Assembly: GCA_964557845.1 (NCBI GenBank) | Contig: CAZLBV010000010.1 | Coordinates: 1 to 7,382 of the forward strand | Source of the DNA: CAZLBV01 sp964557845 | Lineage (GTDB): Bacteria > Acidobacteriota > Aminicenantia > Aminicenantales > Aminicenantaceae | DNA length: 7,382 nt | Direction: 5' to 3' | Shown: one piece after another, positions 6,341 through 7,382 of the stretch | How the letters are laid out: every line of letters begins with the position of its first letter | Numbering within the stretch: the stretch's first letter is position 1 | Position numbers and translations under genes: made by a program | The notes under the pieces: model-generated | Told to the model about the DNA's origin: nothing | Database searches by the model: none | Seen by the model: only the letters and a program-made list of their open reading frames with translations

Positions 6341-7255
6341 CTAGGAGTGGCTTTCTTCGATCAGCCTATACGCCAACTTCAGCGCCCTTAATCCTTCTTC
6401 ACCGCTTACTTTTCGCCTTTTCCCATCTTTAATACATTTAAAAAAATTGTGCAGCTCTTTTTTAAGCGGTTCTTCCTTCTTGATCTTTAAGGTTTTTATA
6501 TCCGTCTGCCGGCCGTTCAAGGGAAAGGCTTTTACTTCCTGATCGATATAATCAATGGAATAATAAGCAGTCGGCTCAAAGATCCTGAGCTTGCGGACCT
6601 TGCCCTGGTGGACACGGCTGGCGGTTAATGTAGCAATACATCCGGATTGAAATTCCAACCTGGCGTTGGCGATATCGATCTTTTCTGAGAGCACATGGAT
6701 CCCGGTCGATTTAACCACTTTTACTTCTTCTTTGATCAAGTCCAGGATTATATCAAGATCATGGATCATAAGATCTAAAATCACATCAATATCAAGAGAA
6801 CGGGCTGAAAAAGATCCTAAACGCTGGACTTCTATAAATTTCGGTTCTGATATTAGATTTTCTATGGCCTCAACCGCAGGATTAAACCTTTCCAGATGGC
6901 CAACCTGAAGAAGGGCTCCGGTCTTAGCCGCTGTTTCGACTAGTTTCTCTGCCTGTTCTACTGTCTGGGCAATGGGTTTTTCCACTAATACAGATTTTCC
7001 TTCATTCAAAAGGCGTTTGGCTATGGAATAATGTTCAGTGGTAGGAGTCGCCACTATCCCGGCATCGATCTCATCCAGCATCTCCTCATATTTTTCATAA
7101 TATTTTACACCATGCCGGTTTCCTATGAGCATGGCTCGCTTAAAATCTATATCCGCCACCCCTATCAGTTCTGCATCCTCTAAATAAGAAAGGATCCTGG
7201 CGTGCTGAGTTCCCAAATACCCGACTCCAATGATTCCCACTTTTACTTTATCCAT
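6341..7255 (-). CDS. Gfo/Idh/MocA-family NAD(P)-dependent oxidoreductase, GnnA-like
   Basis: This 304-aa cytoplasmic enzyme has AGGA 8 nt before its ATG. The N-terminal Rossmann fold shows GVGYLG (10-15) for the dinucleotide, ATPTTEHY (69-76) and the family hallmark EKP (92-94), whose Lys93 is the usual catalytic residue. The segment QVGHLERFNPAV (117-128) and IHDLDI (164-169) match the subgroup containing GnnA, a UDP-N-acetylglucosamine 3-dehydrogenase. With the aminotransferase GnnB, GnnA makes UDP-GlcNAc3N for lipid A acylated through amide links. The length fits the family. The aminotransferase and lpx genes often found beside this subgroup are not in the window; nothing is known beyond its upstream end. 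Another nucleotide-sugar or sugar dehydrogenase remains possible. Family membership is near certain, and the GnnA assignment is moderate. The gene converges on the M48 operon. Confidence 0.92.
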   Translation of the reverse strand: MDKVKVGIIGVGYLGTQHARILSYLEDAELIGVADIDFKRAMLIGNRHGVKYYEKYEEMLDEIDAGIVATPTTEHYSIAKRLLNEGKSVLVEKPIAQTVEQAEKLVETAAKTGALLQVGHLERFNPAVEAIENLISEPKFIEVQRLGSFSARSLDIDVILDLMIHDLDIILDLIKEEVKVVKSTGIHVLSEKIDIANARLEFQSGCIATLTASRVHQGKVRKLRIFEPTAYYSIDYIDQEVKAFPLNGRQTDIKTLKIKKEEPLKKELHNFFKCIKDGKRRKVSGEEGLRALKLAYRLIEESHS

Positions 7256-7295
7256 TTATTCATTCCTAAATTCAATTAACCTAATAATCTCTCTT

Positions 7296-7325
7296 ATTCT
7301 ATCCTAAAATTTGACTTGTTTTCCA
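7296..7325 (-). promoter_or_regulatory. Probable sigma-70-type promoter of the oxidoreductase gene
   Basis: On the minus strand, TGGAAA (7320-7325, 4 of 6) and TAGAAT (7296-7301, 5 of 6) are 18 bp apart. Just upstream of the -35 lies an AT-only inverted repeat at 7332-7347 (TAAAATT, two bases, AATTTTA), positioned where an UP element or operator would be. Transcription would start about 35 bases before the ATG. The match is moderate and the region AT-rich, so this is tentative. Confidence 0.35.
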
Positions 7326-7382
7326 GAGACTTAAAATTAAAATTTTACATTCATCTGGCTAATATTGAAACATTATTTTCGT

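Noticed and set aside
7311..7343. Plus-strand TTGACT as a -35 element near the right edge
   Set aside because: No acceptable -10 hexamer lies 16-18 bp downstream, and no plus-strand gene follows inside the window.

Overview
The window looks like the chromosome of a diderm (Gram-negative-type) bacterium of moderately low GC content. The evidence is exported cell-wall and envelope proteins, a putative lipoprotein M48 protease, a LolA/LolB-like periplasmic protein, a sigma-54 activator, and an oxidoreductase resembling the GnnA group that modifies the lipid A precursor. The mix of families recalls poorly cultured diderm phyla such as Aminicenantes/Acidobacteria-related lineages or Omnitrophica. 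That placement is a guess from gene content only. No phage, transposase or CRISPR gene is visible.

Layout: (i) 1-2026, minus strand, a long SpoIID/LytB-type peptidoglycan hydrolase gene cut by the left edge. Its N-terminus has a signal peptide and a SPOR-like region, and its promoter matches the sigma-70 consensus perfectly. (ii) 2027-2455, a gene-free divergent intergenic region with two short repeat sets that could be regulator sites. (iii) 2456-6045, plus strand, three tightly spaced genes that read as one operon: an NtrC-type sigma-54 activator with an unusual receiver domain, a secreted lipoprotein-sorting-like protein starting with TTG, and an M48 metalloprotease with a likely lipoprotein signal. 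(iv) 6046-6340, between convergent genes: two near-identical 24-bp repeats bracket a 101-nt imperfect palindrome that folds into a long rod, best explained as a structured RNA or a palindromic mobile unit. (v) 6341-7255, minus strand, a Gfo/Idh/MocA-family oxidoreductase with its own likely promoter.

How the genes may work together: the common theme is the cell envelope. SpoIID-type enzymes cut glycan strands, the LolA-like protein may handle lipid or lipoprotein cargo in the periplasm, the M48 protease would clear misfolded envelope proteins, and a GnnA-like enzyme would prepare an amino sugar for lipid A. Placing the sigma-54 activator directly ahead of the two envelope genes suggests a regulated envelope-maintenance unit. 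No sigma-54 (-24/-12) promoter was recognised in the window, so its targets are unknown. The least explained part is the structured intergenic element at 6046-6340.
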